11,029 nt of DNA, taken from contig DAOTXK010000198.1 of assembly GCA_034435395.1 (NCBI GenBank), positions 1 through 11,029 of the forward strand. Reading direction: 5' to 3'. The notes under the pieces were generated by a model. That model was not told where the DNA came from, ran no database searches, and worked only from the letters and a program-made list of their open reading frames with translations. Of the stretch, positions 1 through 6,977 are shown one piece after another. Source of the DNA: DAOTXK01 sp034435395 (lineage in GTDB: Bacteria > Chloroflexota > Anaerolineae > Aggregatilineales > Ch27). Within the stretch, counting starts at the first letter, position 1; the number at the start of each line of letters is the position of its first letter. Made by a program: the position numbers and the translations under genes.

Positions 1-3
1 GCG

Positions 4-654
4 CTAGCCATCCCAGATGGCGCTCCACACAAAGCCCTGGCTGTCGACGGCCAGCCCATCCGGGACGCCATCCTCGTCGGCCAGGCGGGCAAACGGCCGC
101 CGTCGGTCGATAGCGCCCGTCTCCGGATCGAAGTCGTAGGCGTAGATGACCCGTCGCGGCGAGTCGGTGAAGTACATCGTCCGGTGATCAAGGCTCCAGC
201 CGATGCCATTGGCCACGCCGACGCCGCTCGCCAGCGTGTGCACGCTGCGGTCCGGGTCCAGGCGGTATAACCGGGCGGTCGGGCGCTGCTCTGGCTCAGC
301 GGCGATGGTGCCCGCCCAAAAGCGGCCCTGCGGGTCCACGGCCCCGTCGTTGAAGCGGGGTTCCTGGGCGCGGTCCCTGTCGGGGGGGTCGGCAACGACC
401 GTCAGCGCCCCCGTGGGCCGATCCCAGAAGGTGAAACCTTCTTCCGCAGCCATCACCAGCCCCCCAGCGGCGCGGAAGGCCAGGCAGCCGATTTGCTGGC
501 CGACTTCATACCGGGCGACATCGCCCGTGGCCGGGGTGAACGTATAAAAACACCGCCCGGCGATGTCCACCCAGTAGAGCGATCCCTCGTCGGCGTTCCA
601 CCGCGGCCCTTCTCCCAGTTCACATCGGATCGACGTGATACGTTCAACATCCAT
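4..654 (-). CDS. SMP-30/gluconolactonase/LRE family protein, C-terminally truncated by an in-frame TAG
   Basis: Regucalcin-like beta-propeller. Family members are metal-dependent sugar lactonases or related hydrolases, and the substrate here cannot be told. From the ATG at 654 the product is 216 residues. The family's metal and active-site residues are all present: E15 in GEGP, N102 in RFNDG, N149 in ANGIGWS and D199 in PDGLAVD. The start at 654 is chosen because a strong purine tract (GGAGGAG type, 661-670) lies 6 nt upstream and the family N-terminus begins there. An in-frame ATG at 723 would add 23 residues unlike the family. The reading frame ends with TAG at 4-6, right after the W-D-G that normally continues into the last propeller blades. 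Relatives have about 290-300 residues, so roughly 80 are missing. It is either a recent nonsense allele (TGG to TAG would restore a Trp often seen there), a sequencing error, or a truncated protein. It is last in the minus-strand series, 132 nt after the PBP. Confidence 0.8.
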   Translation of the reverse strand: MDVERITSIRCELGEGPRWNADEGSLYWVDIAGRCFYTFTPATGDVARYEVGQQIGCLAFRAAGGLVMAAEEGFTFWDRPTGALTVVADPPDRDRAQEPRFNDGAVDPQGRFWAGTIAAEPEQRPTARLYRLDPDRSVHTLASGVGVANGIGWSLDHRTMYFTDSPRRVIYAYDFDPETGAIDRRRPFARLADEDGVPDGLAVDSQGFVWSAIWDG

Positions 655-660
655 CCCACT

Positions 661-670
661 CTCCTCCTCC
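661..670 (-). promoter_or_regulatory. Ribosome binding site deciding the SMP-30 start
   Basis: On the minus strand a repeated GGAGGAGGAG tract is followed by six bases and the ATG at 654. This is the strongest Shine-Dalgarno match in the window, and it favours the internal start over the in-frame ATG at 723. Confidence 0.75.
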
Positions 671-710
671 AGCGGCAACCGGCCTCGCGCGGACGGCAGA
701 GCGCCCACCC

Positions 711-728
711 GGCATAGCTCCATATGCC
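711..728 (-). promoter_or_regulatory. Small hairpin overlapping the distal arm of the 43-bp palindrome
   Basis: GGCATA (711-716) and TATGCC (723-728) are perfectly complementary with a 6-nt loop. The 723-728 arm is part of the outer arm of the larger palindrome, so the two structures would compete in the minus-strand RNA. It lies in the leader of the SMP-30 gene. A regulatory role is inference only. Confidence 0.3.
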
Positions 729-763
729 AAGAGGCACACCACCGGTGTGCCCCTCGGTATATG
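721..763. repeat. 43-bp imperfect palindrome between PBP and SMP-30 genes (candidate terminator or RNA hairpin)
   Basis: Two 20-nt arms (721-740 and 744-763) surround a 3-nt centre. The innermost eight pairs (GGCACACC/GGTGTGCC) and the outer CATAT/ATATG are perfect, and 17 of 20 positions are complementary at the DNA level. Read as minus-strand RNA, two of the three mismatches become G-U wobbles, leaving a single A-C mismatch; the plus-strand RNA would have two A-C mismatches. This fits an RNA structure in the transcript running from the PBP. No U-tract follows, so a classical intrinsic terminator is not shown. It starts 24 nt after the PBP stop. Confidence 0.6.
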
Positions 764-786
764 TTGCGGCCCTCGCTGGCAGAGCG

Positions 787-3700
787 CTAGTTGAGCTTGG
801 TCAGCGTCATGCGGTATTCGCCGCTGGAGAAGCCCGCCGACACGTCAAAGCGCGTGATCACGATCACGTACTGGCCCGGCGCGGGCAGCGTGAAGTCCAG
901 CAGCGAATCCGTTCCCGTGCCGCCATCGTCGTCCTCGGCGATGATCGTGCCGAAGGAATCCATCAGGTAGATCAGCGTGTCCAAGTCGCCCGCCGTGGCC
1001 TCCGCCCGGACCTCGATCCGGTCGCCCGCCGCGCCGTCGAAGCGGTAGTAATCGGCGACCTTGCCGCTATTGATGAAGTTGCTGGCCTGCGCGCCGTAGA
1101 CCACCGGGATGTCCAGCGCCGGGTCGCGCGGCGGCAGTTCGGTCATCACCACCGGCGGGGGCGGCGTATTGGTGATCACGATCTGGGGCGGCGTGGCGGT
1201 GACCACAAACGGCAGGGTCTGCGTCGGCGGCGGCGTGGCGGTGATGATCACCGGCGGGATGGTCGGCGTGGCCGTCACCACCACCGGCGGGATGGTGGGC
1301 GTGGGCGGCGGCGTCTCCGTGGCCAGCGGATTGTTGACGATGACCACGTGGTCGACGTTGGCGAAGCCGCCGTCGTTGGTGACCACGTTCAGCCGCAGCG
1401 TGTACGGCCCGTTGGGCAACTGACTGACATCCCAGCGGCCCAACAGCTCAGAATTGGGATGGGAGATGGTATACGGCCCATCAACCAGGCTGAAGGTCGC
1501 CGGGCTGGCCCCGATGCCGTACTCGATCTGGTAGCGGTTGAAATTGTAGACCACCACCCGGCCCCGCACTTCCACCAGCCCCTGCACCTCGGCGTTGGGA
1601 GTCGGCCAATCGATGACGATGATCGGCTGCTGGATGTTGGGGTTGCAGGCTTCGGTGGGCAGAGGAAGGGCAGGCAGCGGGATGTTGCGCTGGGCCGCCC
1701 ACTGCTGACCGGCCTGCGTGTTGTTGATCCAGGTGAAAGCGGTCGGGTCGCTGATCTTCAGGAACAGCCGCTCTTCAGTGAAGTTGGGGCAGAACTGGTT
1801 GGCCAGCAGCCCGGTCAGCGTATCGACGCGGGCCACCTGATAGATGTCCTGATCGGGGCCGGGCGGCAACTGCGCCTGCGCCACCAACTCCTGGCGGCGG
1901 TTGAGGCAGCGCTGGGAGGGCAGCGTGCCGGAGTCGGCGCAAACCTCCACCGTGCCGATGCCCGGCGGAATGGGGAATCGCTGCGCCGGTTCGCGCTGCA
2001 AAGCCGCCGTGATGATCCGGTTCCAGATCGGTCCCGCGCCGCTGAAGCCGCTGGTGCCGCGCATGGGCGAGTTATCGGTGTTGCCGTGCCACACGCCAAC
2101 CACCACGTTGGGCGCGTAGCCGACGGTCCAGTTGTCGCGGTTATCGTCGGTAGTGCCGGTCTTGACTGCCACTTCGTAGCCGGGGATATAAAGGTGCGTG
2201 TTGCGGCCAAAAGCCTGCCCGCGCGCCACGTCGTCGGCCAGGATGTGGGTGACCAGGTAGGCGTGCTCCGGCTGGATCACCTGCTGCGGCTCCTGGTGTG
2301 GGGGCAACTGAACCTGGTTGCCGGCGTTGTCCGTGATGGCGGTGATGGCATACGGCTCGACGCGCCGCCCGTTGTTGGCCAGCACGCCAAAGGCAACCAC
2401 CATGTCGTACAGCCGCACGTCAAACGCGCCAATCGCGCCGGGCAGCCCGGCCTGCTGCGGCGTGCTGCCGGGGAAGGTCAGGCCCATCGCCTGGGCCACC
2501 TGGGCGTAGCGGTCCACCCCAACGAAGTCCAGGACCTTAACCGCCGGGATGTTGTAACTGTTGCCCAGCGCGGAGCGCACCGACTGCGGGCCATGATAGG
2601 CGCGGTCGTAGTTGACCGGGCAGTAGCTGCCCCAGCAGGTGGGGGTATCCCACAGGACAGAAGCCGGGGTCAGGTATTGGCCCTGGGCGTTGCCCTGGAA
2701 GGCCGCCACATACAGGATCGGCTTGATGGACGAGCCGGGCTGCTGGGGCGTGAAAGCCACGTTCACCTGGCCGTCGATCTCCTCGTTGTTGAAGTCGGCG
2801 CTGCCGACCATCGCCAGGATGCGCCCGTCGCGCGGGTCCATCACCACCGCGCTGGCGTTGTTGCCGCCCCGGCCCTGGGCGCGCAGGGCGGCCAGTTGAT
2901 CGGTGATCGCCTGCTGGGCGATGTCCTGAAGGGCCGGGTCGATGGTGGTGAAGACGTTAAACCCGGCGCGGTAGATGTCCGCCAGGCCGTAGTTTTCCTC
3001 CAGCTGTTGGGCGACGAAATTGACGAAGTGCGGGTAGCGGGCCCGGTTGGCGGGCACGCTGTAGTTCCGAATCTCCACCTCGGCCTTTTCCACCACCGCT
3101 TCGTCGACCATCTGCTGGGTGACACAGAACGGTCGGGTGCGGTCATAGTGCGCGCCCCGAAAATCAAACTCATGCTCGAACTGGATGCAGCCCTGCTCCA
3201 GCATCAGCCGGATCACCTCGTCCATGCGGGCGAAGGCCGCCTCGCGGTTGGTCACCGGGTCGTAAGTCGCTGGCGCGCCCACCAGCCCGACCAGGAACGC
3301 CGCCTGGGGCAGGTTGAGGTCGCGGGCGCTGATCCCGAAATACGTCTGGGCGGCGGCCTCTGCGCCGTAGGCCAGGTTGCCGTAATAAATCTCGTTGAGG
3401 TACAGCTCCAGAATCTGATTTTTGCTGTAGCGCCGGCCGATCTCGGCGGCGATGATGGCCTCGTCGATCTTACGGGCGTTGGTGATCTCGGTCCGCCGCT
3501 CCGGCTCCAACACCAGGATTTTGGCCAGCTGCTGGGTGATCGTGCTGGCCCCGGAGACCACCTCGCCTTCCTGCACGTTCTGGAAAGCGGCGCGGATGAT
3601 GGCGATGAGGTCCCAGCCGGGGTCCTGGTAAAAGCGTTCGTTTTCCGCGCTGATGGTGGCGTGGATCAGGAAGGGGCTGATCTGCTCCAGCGGGATGCTG

Positions 3701-5220
3701 ATGCGGGTGCCGCCGGTCGGATCGTTGATCTGGGTCAACAGGTTGCCGTTCGCGTCGTAAATGCGCGTGGTCTGGAACTGCCCGGCCAGATCGGCCAGCG
3801 CCTCGATGCGGTCGCTGTACTGGCCAGCCCGGCCCGAATAGAAGAGGATGCCGATGACGATCACCGCCAGGACGACCAGCAGCGTCAGGACCGCCCCGGC
3901 CACCAGAAGCCGCGCGATCCACGACTGCGCCTGCCGGGCCTGCTCCTCCTGCACCTGACGGTAAAGCTCCGACTCTTCGGGCGCATATGCCTCATAATCC
4001 GGCTGGTAAGGCCCCCGCCCGGCGGCGGGGATGGCATCGGCGGGATAGGCCGCCCGACCGGGCATGGTCGCCTGGGCGGACGGCAGGTCGCCGAACTGCA
4101 CGGCGGACGCGCCGACCATGGTGGCATCGGGGTCTTCGCGGGGCACGCGATGCACGACCGGCATGCCGTCCGCGTCCAGGGTGATGGAAACCGGCTCGCC
4201 CCGCAAGACGGCTGCCTCGCCCGCCAGTTCCGGCGGTGACAGGCGGGGCCGCTCCGCCTGCGTCCACTGGCCGTTTTCAAAGCGGTACCAGGTGTCCGTC
4301 TCCATGCCGACCATCCACCACGTCCCCTGCTCGTCGAGGATCATCAGCTTACGCAGTTCGGCTTGCAGCGCCTCATGGGTGATGACGCCCTGCTGGTACA
4401 TGTCGCGCAGGCGGTGCACCTGCTCCTCAACGTTGTCAAACTGGGCGATGAGGCGGGCCAGGGGCGCGGTGGCCTGGGGTTCCGGGGTAGGCTCTTCGGC
4501 CTCCAGGGCGGGGATGGCCTCGCCTGCTGGCGGCTGGCCGGTCAACTCCGCCACGCGGGCGGCAGCGATGGCCGCCGGGGAGAGGACCTCATCGGGGGAT
4601 CGCGGTTCCATGCCCGGCTCAAGCAGCGCCTCCTCCGACAGACGCCGGGCCATCGCCGCCGCGACGGCTGCCGCGTCTTGGCCGGGCAGCGCCGCTCCCC
4701 GCAAGGCAGCTGTCTCCTCGTCGACCGGGGCTGGCTCCTGGCCGGGGATGAAGTCATCGGTCAGGATCAGTTGCCCGGTTTCCGGTTCGACGGCTGGTTC
4801 GGCAGGGAAGTCATCGGTGAGGATCAGGGGTTCGGCGGCTGGCTCGGCGGGCTGAGGCGCGGGGTGAATGGTCGCGTCCACGCCAGCGAGCAGGTCGCCC
4901 ACGTCGACGCCTTCCGGGACGTGCCAGCCGCCCGGCGCGCCTGCCGTGCTGCTGTAGTCAGCGGTGGTGGCCGAGGGCGGCGGCGTATCCGGCACATGCC
5001 AGGCCCCCGGCAGCACCTGGTCCCGCTCAACTGAGGGGGCTGGGACGGCTTTCCCGGCGCTATCGGGCGTGTGCCACAGGTCCTCCTCCGGCGGCTCGCC
5101 TGCCCCCGCTGGATGCCAGTCGCCCGAGGAGGAGGGATCAAACCCGCTGCCGTGCGCCGGCGGGGATGGTCTCGGGGCGGCAGGGCCGGTGGCCTGGTCA
5201 TCAAAAGGCTGGTCGGACAT
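787..5220 (-). CDS. Bifunctional class A penicillin-binding protein (GT51 glycosyltransferase plus transpeptidase) with long cytoplasmic tail and C-terminal PPC-like domain
   Basis: A 1477-residue peptidoglycan synthase that polymerises lipid II and crosslinks stem peptides outside the membrane. Residues 1-434 are a cytoplasmic Pro/Ala/Glu-rich tail with repeated motifs and a SHOCT-like helical module plus W/Y-rich segment (about 255-325). One membrane segment follows (about 435-461). The GT51 domain (about 505-660) has catalytic E526 in SAENERF, SGASTITQQLAK (556-567), RKIDE (583-587) and YLNEIYYG (607-614). The transpeptidase (about 755-1080) has nucleophile S830 in S-S-I-K, S888-Y-N and K1020-T-G. 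Next come a Cys-containing region (1085-1195), an Ig-like segment (about 1200-1298), a Pro/Thr linker with repeats (1302-1357), and a domain resembling bacterial pre-peptidase C-terminal (PPC) domains (about 1370-1475). All eight cysteines are external, suggesting disulfides. The start has AGGGAG at 5229-5234, 8 nt upstream. All catalytic motifs are intact. Typical class A PBPs have 700-900 residues, so both ends are unusually extended. The upstream neighbour is a Ser/Thr kinase, a possible regulator. Confidence 0.95.
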   Translation of the reverse strand: MSDQPFDDQATGPAAPRPSPPAHGSGFDPSSSGDWHPAGAGEPPEEDLWHTPDSAGKAVPAPSVERDQVLPGAWHVPDTPPPSATTADYSSTAGAPGGWHVPEGVDVGDLLAGVDATIHPAPQPAEPAAEPLILTDDFPAEPAVEPETGQLILTDDFIPGQEPAPVDEETAALRGAALPGQDAAAVAAAMARRLSEEALLEPGMEPRSPDEVLSPAAIAAARVAELTGQPPAGEAIPALEAEEPTPEPQATAPLARLIAQFDNVEEQVHRLRDMYQQGVITHEALQAELRKLMILDEQGTWWMVGMETDTWYRFENGQWTQAERPRLSPPELAGEAAVLRGEPVSITLDADGMPVVHRVPREDPDATMVGASAVQFGDLPSAQATMPGRAAYPADAIPAAGRGPYQPDYEAYAPEESELYRQVQEEQARQAQSWIARLLVAGAVLTLLVVLAVIVIGILFYSGRAGQYSDRIEALADLAGQFQTTRIYDANGNLLTQINDPTGGTRISIPLEQISPFLIHATISAENERFYQDPGWDLIAIIRAAFQNVQEGEVVSGASTITQQLAKILVLEPERRTEITNARKIDEAIIAAEIGRRYSKNQILELYLNEIYYGNLAYGAEAAAQTYFGISARDLNLPQAAFLVGLVGAPATYDPVTNREAAFARMDEVIRLMLEQGCIQFEHEFDFRGAHYDRTRPFCVTQQMVDEAVVEKAEVEIRNYSVPANRARYPHFVNFVAQQLEENYGLADIYRAGFNVFTTIDPALQDIAQQAITDQLAALRAQGRGGNNASAVVMDPRDGRILAMVGSADFNNEEIDGQVNVAFTPQQPGSSIKPILYVAAFQGNAQGQYLTPASVLWDTPTCWGSYCPVNYDRAYHGPQSVRSALGNSYNIPAVKVLDFVGVDRYAQVAQAMGLTFPGSTPQQAGLPGAIGAFDVRLYDMVVAFGVLANNGRRVEPYAITAITDNAGNQVQLPPHQEPQQVIQPEHAYLVTHILADDVARGQAFGRNTHLYIPGYEVAVKTGTTDDNRDNWTVGYAPNVVVGVWHGNTDNSPMRGTSGFSGAGPIWNRIITAALQREPAQRFPIPPGIGTVEVCADSGTLPSQRCLNRRQELVAQAQLPPGPDQDIYQVARVDTLTGLLANQFCPNFTEERLFLKISDPTAFTWINNTQAGQQWAAQRNIPLPALPLPTEACNPNIQQPIIVIDWPTPNAEVQGLVEVRGRVVVYNFNRYQIEYGIGASPATFSLVDGPYTISHPNSELLGRWDVSQLPNGPYTLRLNVVTNDGGFANVDHVVIVNNPLATETPPPTPTIPPVVVTATPTIPPVIITATPPPTQTLPFVVTATPPQIVITNTPPPPVVMTELPPRDPALDIPVVYGAQASNFINSGKVADYYRFDGAAGDRIEVRAEATAGDLDTLIYLMDSFGTIIAEDDDGGTGTDSLLDFTLPAPGQYVIVITRFDVSAGFSSGEYRMTLTKLN
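1249..1304 (-). repeat. Direct repeat encoding the Pro/Thr linker of the PBP
   Basis: Two 23-nt copies (1249-1271 and 1282-1304) differ at one base and are spaced 33 nt, so each step is 11 codons. They encode I-P-P-V-V/I-V/I-T-A-T-P units. More degenerate units continue to about 1150 on the low side. The product is an extended spacer between the Ig-like segment and the C-terminal domain. Confidence 0.75.
4750..4827 (-). repeat. Near-identical 21-nt direct repeats in the PBP cytoplasmic tail
   Basis: Copies at 4750-4770 and 4807-4827 differ at a single base and are 57 nt apart. Each encodes the heptapeptide LILTDDF (residues 132-138 and 151-157). The surrounding tail is low-complexity and not conserved between the copies, so the motif stands out. 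Confidence 0.75.
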
Positions 5221-5237
5221 CGCGCATACTCCCTGGC

Positions 5238-5253
5238 CGAGATAACAATCTCG
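5238..5253. promoter_or_regulatory. Perfect leader hairpin just upstream of the PBP ribosome binding site
   Basis: Arms CGAGAT and ATCTCG pair perfectly around a 4-nt loop. The hairpin ends 3 nt before the AGGGAG Shine-Dalgarno at 5229-5234 and lies downstream of the TATAAT box, so it would be in the 5' leader of the PBP mRNA. It could instead be a DNA operator. There is no U-tract, so it is not a terminator. Confidence 0.55.
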
Positions 5254-5259
5254 TTAGCA

Positions 5260-5316
5260 TCAGGTTTTAATAACCATTATACACCAGGGGCGGGTCTGAG
5301 GCATGGCCAGGGGCAT
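5260..5316 (-). CDS. Possible 18-residue small ORF between the kinase and PBP genes
   Basis: An ATG at 5316 is preceded by AGAGGA with a 5-nt spacer, a better Shine-Dalgarno than that of several real genes here. The frame runs 18 codons to TGA at 5260-5262 and encodes MPLAMPQTRPWCIMVIKT. It spans the TATAAT box, so it could only be translated from a transcript that reads through from the kinase gene. No family can be recognised. It may be chance, or a leader ORF whose translation affects the PBP leader. Confidence 0.2.
   Translation of the reverse strand: MPLAMPQTRPWCIMVIKT
5276..5304 (-). promoter_or_regulatory. Candidate sigma-70-type promoter of the PBP gene
   Basis: A perfect TATAAT on the minus strand (5276-5281) sits 55 nt before the PBP start codon, in an AT-richer island in otherwise GC-rich DNA. 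The hexamer 17 nt upstream (5299-5304, ATGCCT) matches the TTGACA consensus at only three positions. The expected transcription start is near 5269, giving a leader of about 49 nt that contains the 5238-5253 hairpin. TGGCCA palindromes at 5304-5309 and 5334-5339, 30 bp apart, could bind an activator, but this 6-mer is common in such DNA. Confidence 0.55.
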
Positions 5317-5349
5317 GAATTTCCTCTAAAGGTTGGCCAGTGTCGGAAA

Positions 5350-5379
5350 GCAGCCAGGCGACCGCCGACATCCGGCTGC
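5350..5379 (-). terminator. Weak candidate terminator after the kinase gene
   Basis: GCAGCC (5350-5355) and GGCTGC (5374-5379) pair, and two further G-C pairs form after a one-base bulge. In the minus-strand RNA the stem begins 11 nt after the kinase stop codon and is followed only by UUU. It may attenuate transcription into the PBP gene, which has its own promoter. The short U-tract makes this uncertain. Confidence 0.3.
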
Positions 5380-5390
5380 CAGGGGGCCGT

Positions 5391-6977
5391 CTAATGGGGC
5401 CAGATGAAGGAGCAACGCCCCTCCGCCCGCGAGCAGGTCTGCAACTCCTGTTCGCCCTGAAGCACGCGGAAGGTATCCGGCAGGCCGTCGCCGGTCCAGA
5501 ACATCTCCGCCGCCTCGGACAGCATCTCCAGGTTATGGTAGGAGGCGGGGCACGCCGCCGGCGGGTTGCGCTGCCAGTCGCTGAGCAACCGTATCCAGGC
5601 GCACTGGCCGGGTGGGATGGGGCTGTGGAAGCGCGCGCCGGAGATGGCCCTGCCGCCTTCCCATTCCAGCCAGAGGTCGTCCACCGTCACCGGGTAGCTG
5701 TTGGGATTTTGCAGGACGAAGCTGTGCTCGTCGTAGAACAGGTTAATGGTCAGCTCCACATCCGGCGGGACGACAGCAGGGTTGCCGCCGCCCCCGGCGG
5801 AGCCGGACGCGCCGCCATCTCGCTGGAGCGCCAGGAAAGCACCAGCGGCCATGATCGGCAGGATCACCAGCAGCGGCCAGACCAGCGCCCGCCCCCGGCG
5901 TCTCCGGAGCGGCTGTCTGGCCGGGGCGGCGGCCTCCGCCGGTTCCGGCTCGGCGATGGGGCTGGCAGCTTTCGCCTCCTTCTGTCGGGGCAGTTTTTTG
6001 GCGCGCGGGGGGCGCTTGTTGTTCCCTGGCGCTTTTTCTTTCCTGGGGGTGGGCCGGGAGGACGACGGCGGCTCCGGCGGCGGCTGGAGGAGCGGCGTGG
6101 GCTGTTCAACGTCCGCCTGGCGGTAAGCGGCCTCCAGGGCCTGGTAGAACTCCTGGCCCGTGGCGTAACGCGCCTCCGGCTCCTTGCTCAGCGCCTTGAG
6201 GATAACCGCTTCCACAGCTGGAGGAATATCCGGATTCAGGCTGCGCGGCGGCGGCGGGTCACTGGTGATGTGATACAGCGCAATGCTCATCGGCGATTCG
6301 TCCTGGAAAGGTACCTGGCCGGTGAGCATCTCGTAGATAACCACGCCCAGCGAATAAATATCGCTCTGAGGAACAGCCTTTTGGGAAGAAATCGCCTGCT
6401 CTGGCGCGATGTAGCGCGGCGTGCCGAAGGCCGTGCCCAGGGTGCTGTCGCCGCCCAATTCCATGGCCAGGCCAAAATCGGTCAGGATGGCCCGCTCATT
6501 GGACTCGGAGTCAAACAGGATGTTGGAGGGTTTGATATCCCGGTGAATGATGCCGCGGGCGTGGGCGTAGTCCAGCGCGCTGCACACGTCGCGCACGATC
6601 TCCAGCACCCGCGTCGGCGGCAACGTCTCGCCCGTGCGGCGGTTCTCCCGCAGCACCTGCGAGAGCGTCTGGCCCTTGACGAGCTTCATGGCGATGAAGA
6701 ACAGGTTGTCCTTTTCCCCATACTGGTAGATGGTGATGATGTTGGGGTGCTCGAAGCTGGCGATGGCGCGGGCTTCCAGCTTAAACCGTTCCAGGATGCG
6801 CTCGTCTTGCTCGCCGTCGGGGCCGATTTCCAACACCTTGACGGCGGCCTGACGGCCCAGGTTTTCGTCCAGTCCCTGGTAAACACGCGCCATGCCGCCG
6901 CGGCCCAGCAGGTCCTGAATGGTGTAGTCGCCGAGGCGGGTGTAGAGCAGGGGGTCTTTTCGTATCTTTGCGCTCAT
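5391..6977 (-). CDS. Transmembrane Hanks-type Ser/Thr protein kinase with a non-PASTA ectodomain
   Basis: A 528-residue PknB-like kinase. The catalytic domain (about 17-285) is complete: glycine loop G25-R-G-G-M-A-R-V32, ATP lysine K47, helix-C E68, H145-R-D-I-K-P-S-N152 with catalytic D147, D167-F-G169, a Thr-containing activation loop, and A191-P-E193. It is an RD kinase, so activation-loop autophosphorylation is expected. A Pro- and Lys/Arg-rich juxtamembrane stretch (about 290-362) leads to one membrane segment (about 363-384) and a Gly/Ser spacer. The ectodomain (about 405-528) has four cysteines (459, 476, 515, 522) and the look of a lamin-tail-like beta sandwich. PASTA repeats are absent. 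No convincing Shine-Dalgarno precedes the ATG at 6977, and no better internal start exists before the kinase fold. The gene lies 55 nt after the roadblock gene and 170 nt before the PBP. The PBP is the obvious candidate substrate, but this is inference. Confidence 0.95.
   Translation of the reverse strand: MSAKIRKDPLLYTRLGDYTIQDLLGRGGMARVYQGLDENLGRQAAVKVLEIGPDGEQDERILERFKLEARAIASFEHPNIITIYQYGEKDNLFFIAMKLVKGQTLSQVLRENRRTGETLPPTRVLEIVRDVCSALDYAHARGIIHRDIKPSNILFDSESNERAILTDFGLAMELGGDSTLGTAFGTPRYIAPEQAISSQKAVPQSDIYSLGVVIYEMLTGQVPFQDESPMSIALYHITSDPPPPRSLNPDIPPAVEAVILKALSKEPEARYATGQEFYQALEAAYRQADVEQPTPLLQPPPEPPSSSRPTPRKEKAPGNNKRPPRAKKLPRQKEAKAASPIAEPEPAEAAAPARQPLRRRRGRALVWPLLVILPIMAAGAFLALQRDGGASGSAGGGGNPAVVPPDVELTINLFYDEHSFVLQNPNSYPVTVDDLWLEWEGGRAISGARFHSPIPPGQCAWIRLLSDWQRNPPAACPASYHNLEMLSEAAEMFWTGDGLPDTFRVLQGEQELQTCSRAEGRCSFIWPH

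Noticed and set aside
655..723. N-terminal extension of the SMP-30 protein from an ATG at 723
   Set aside because: A strong ribosome site precedes the ATG at 654, the extra residues do not match the family, and the ATG lies inside the palindrome.
1150..1317. Short repeats that might be a CRISPR or tandem-repeat array
   Set aside because: Only two good 33-nt units, in frame and encoding a Pro/Thr linker; no unique spacers.
724..4239. 1171-codon plus-strand open frame opposite the PBP gene
   Set aside because: Exact mirror frame of a gene with full catalytic motifs. Its translation is rich in Arg/Gly/Asp/His and shows no domain; it is open only because TTA, CTA and TCA are avoided.
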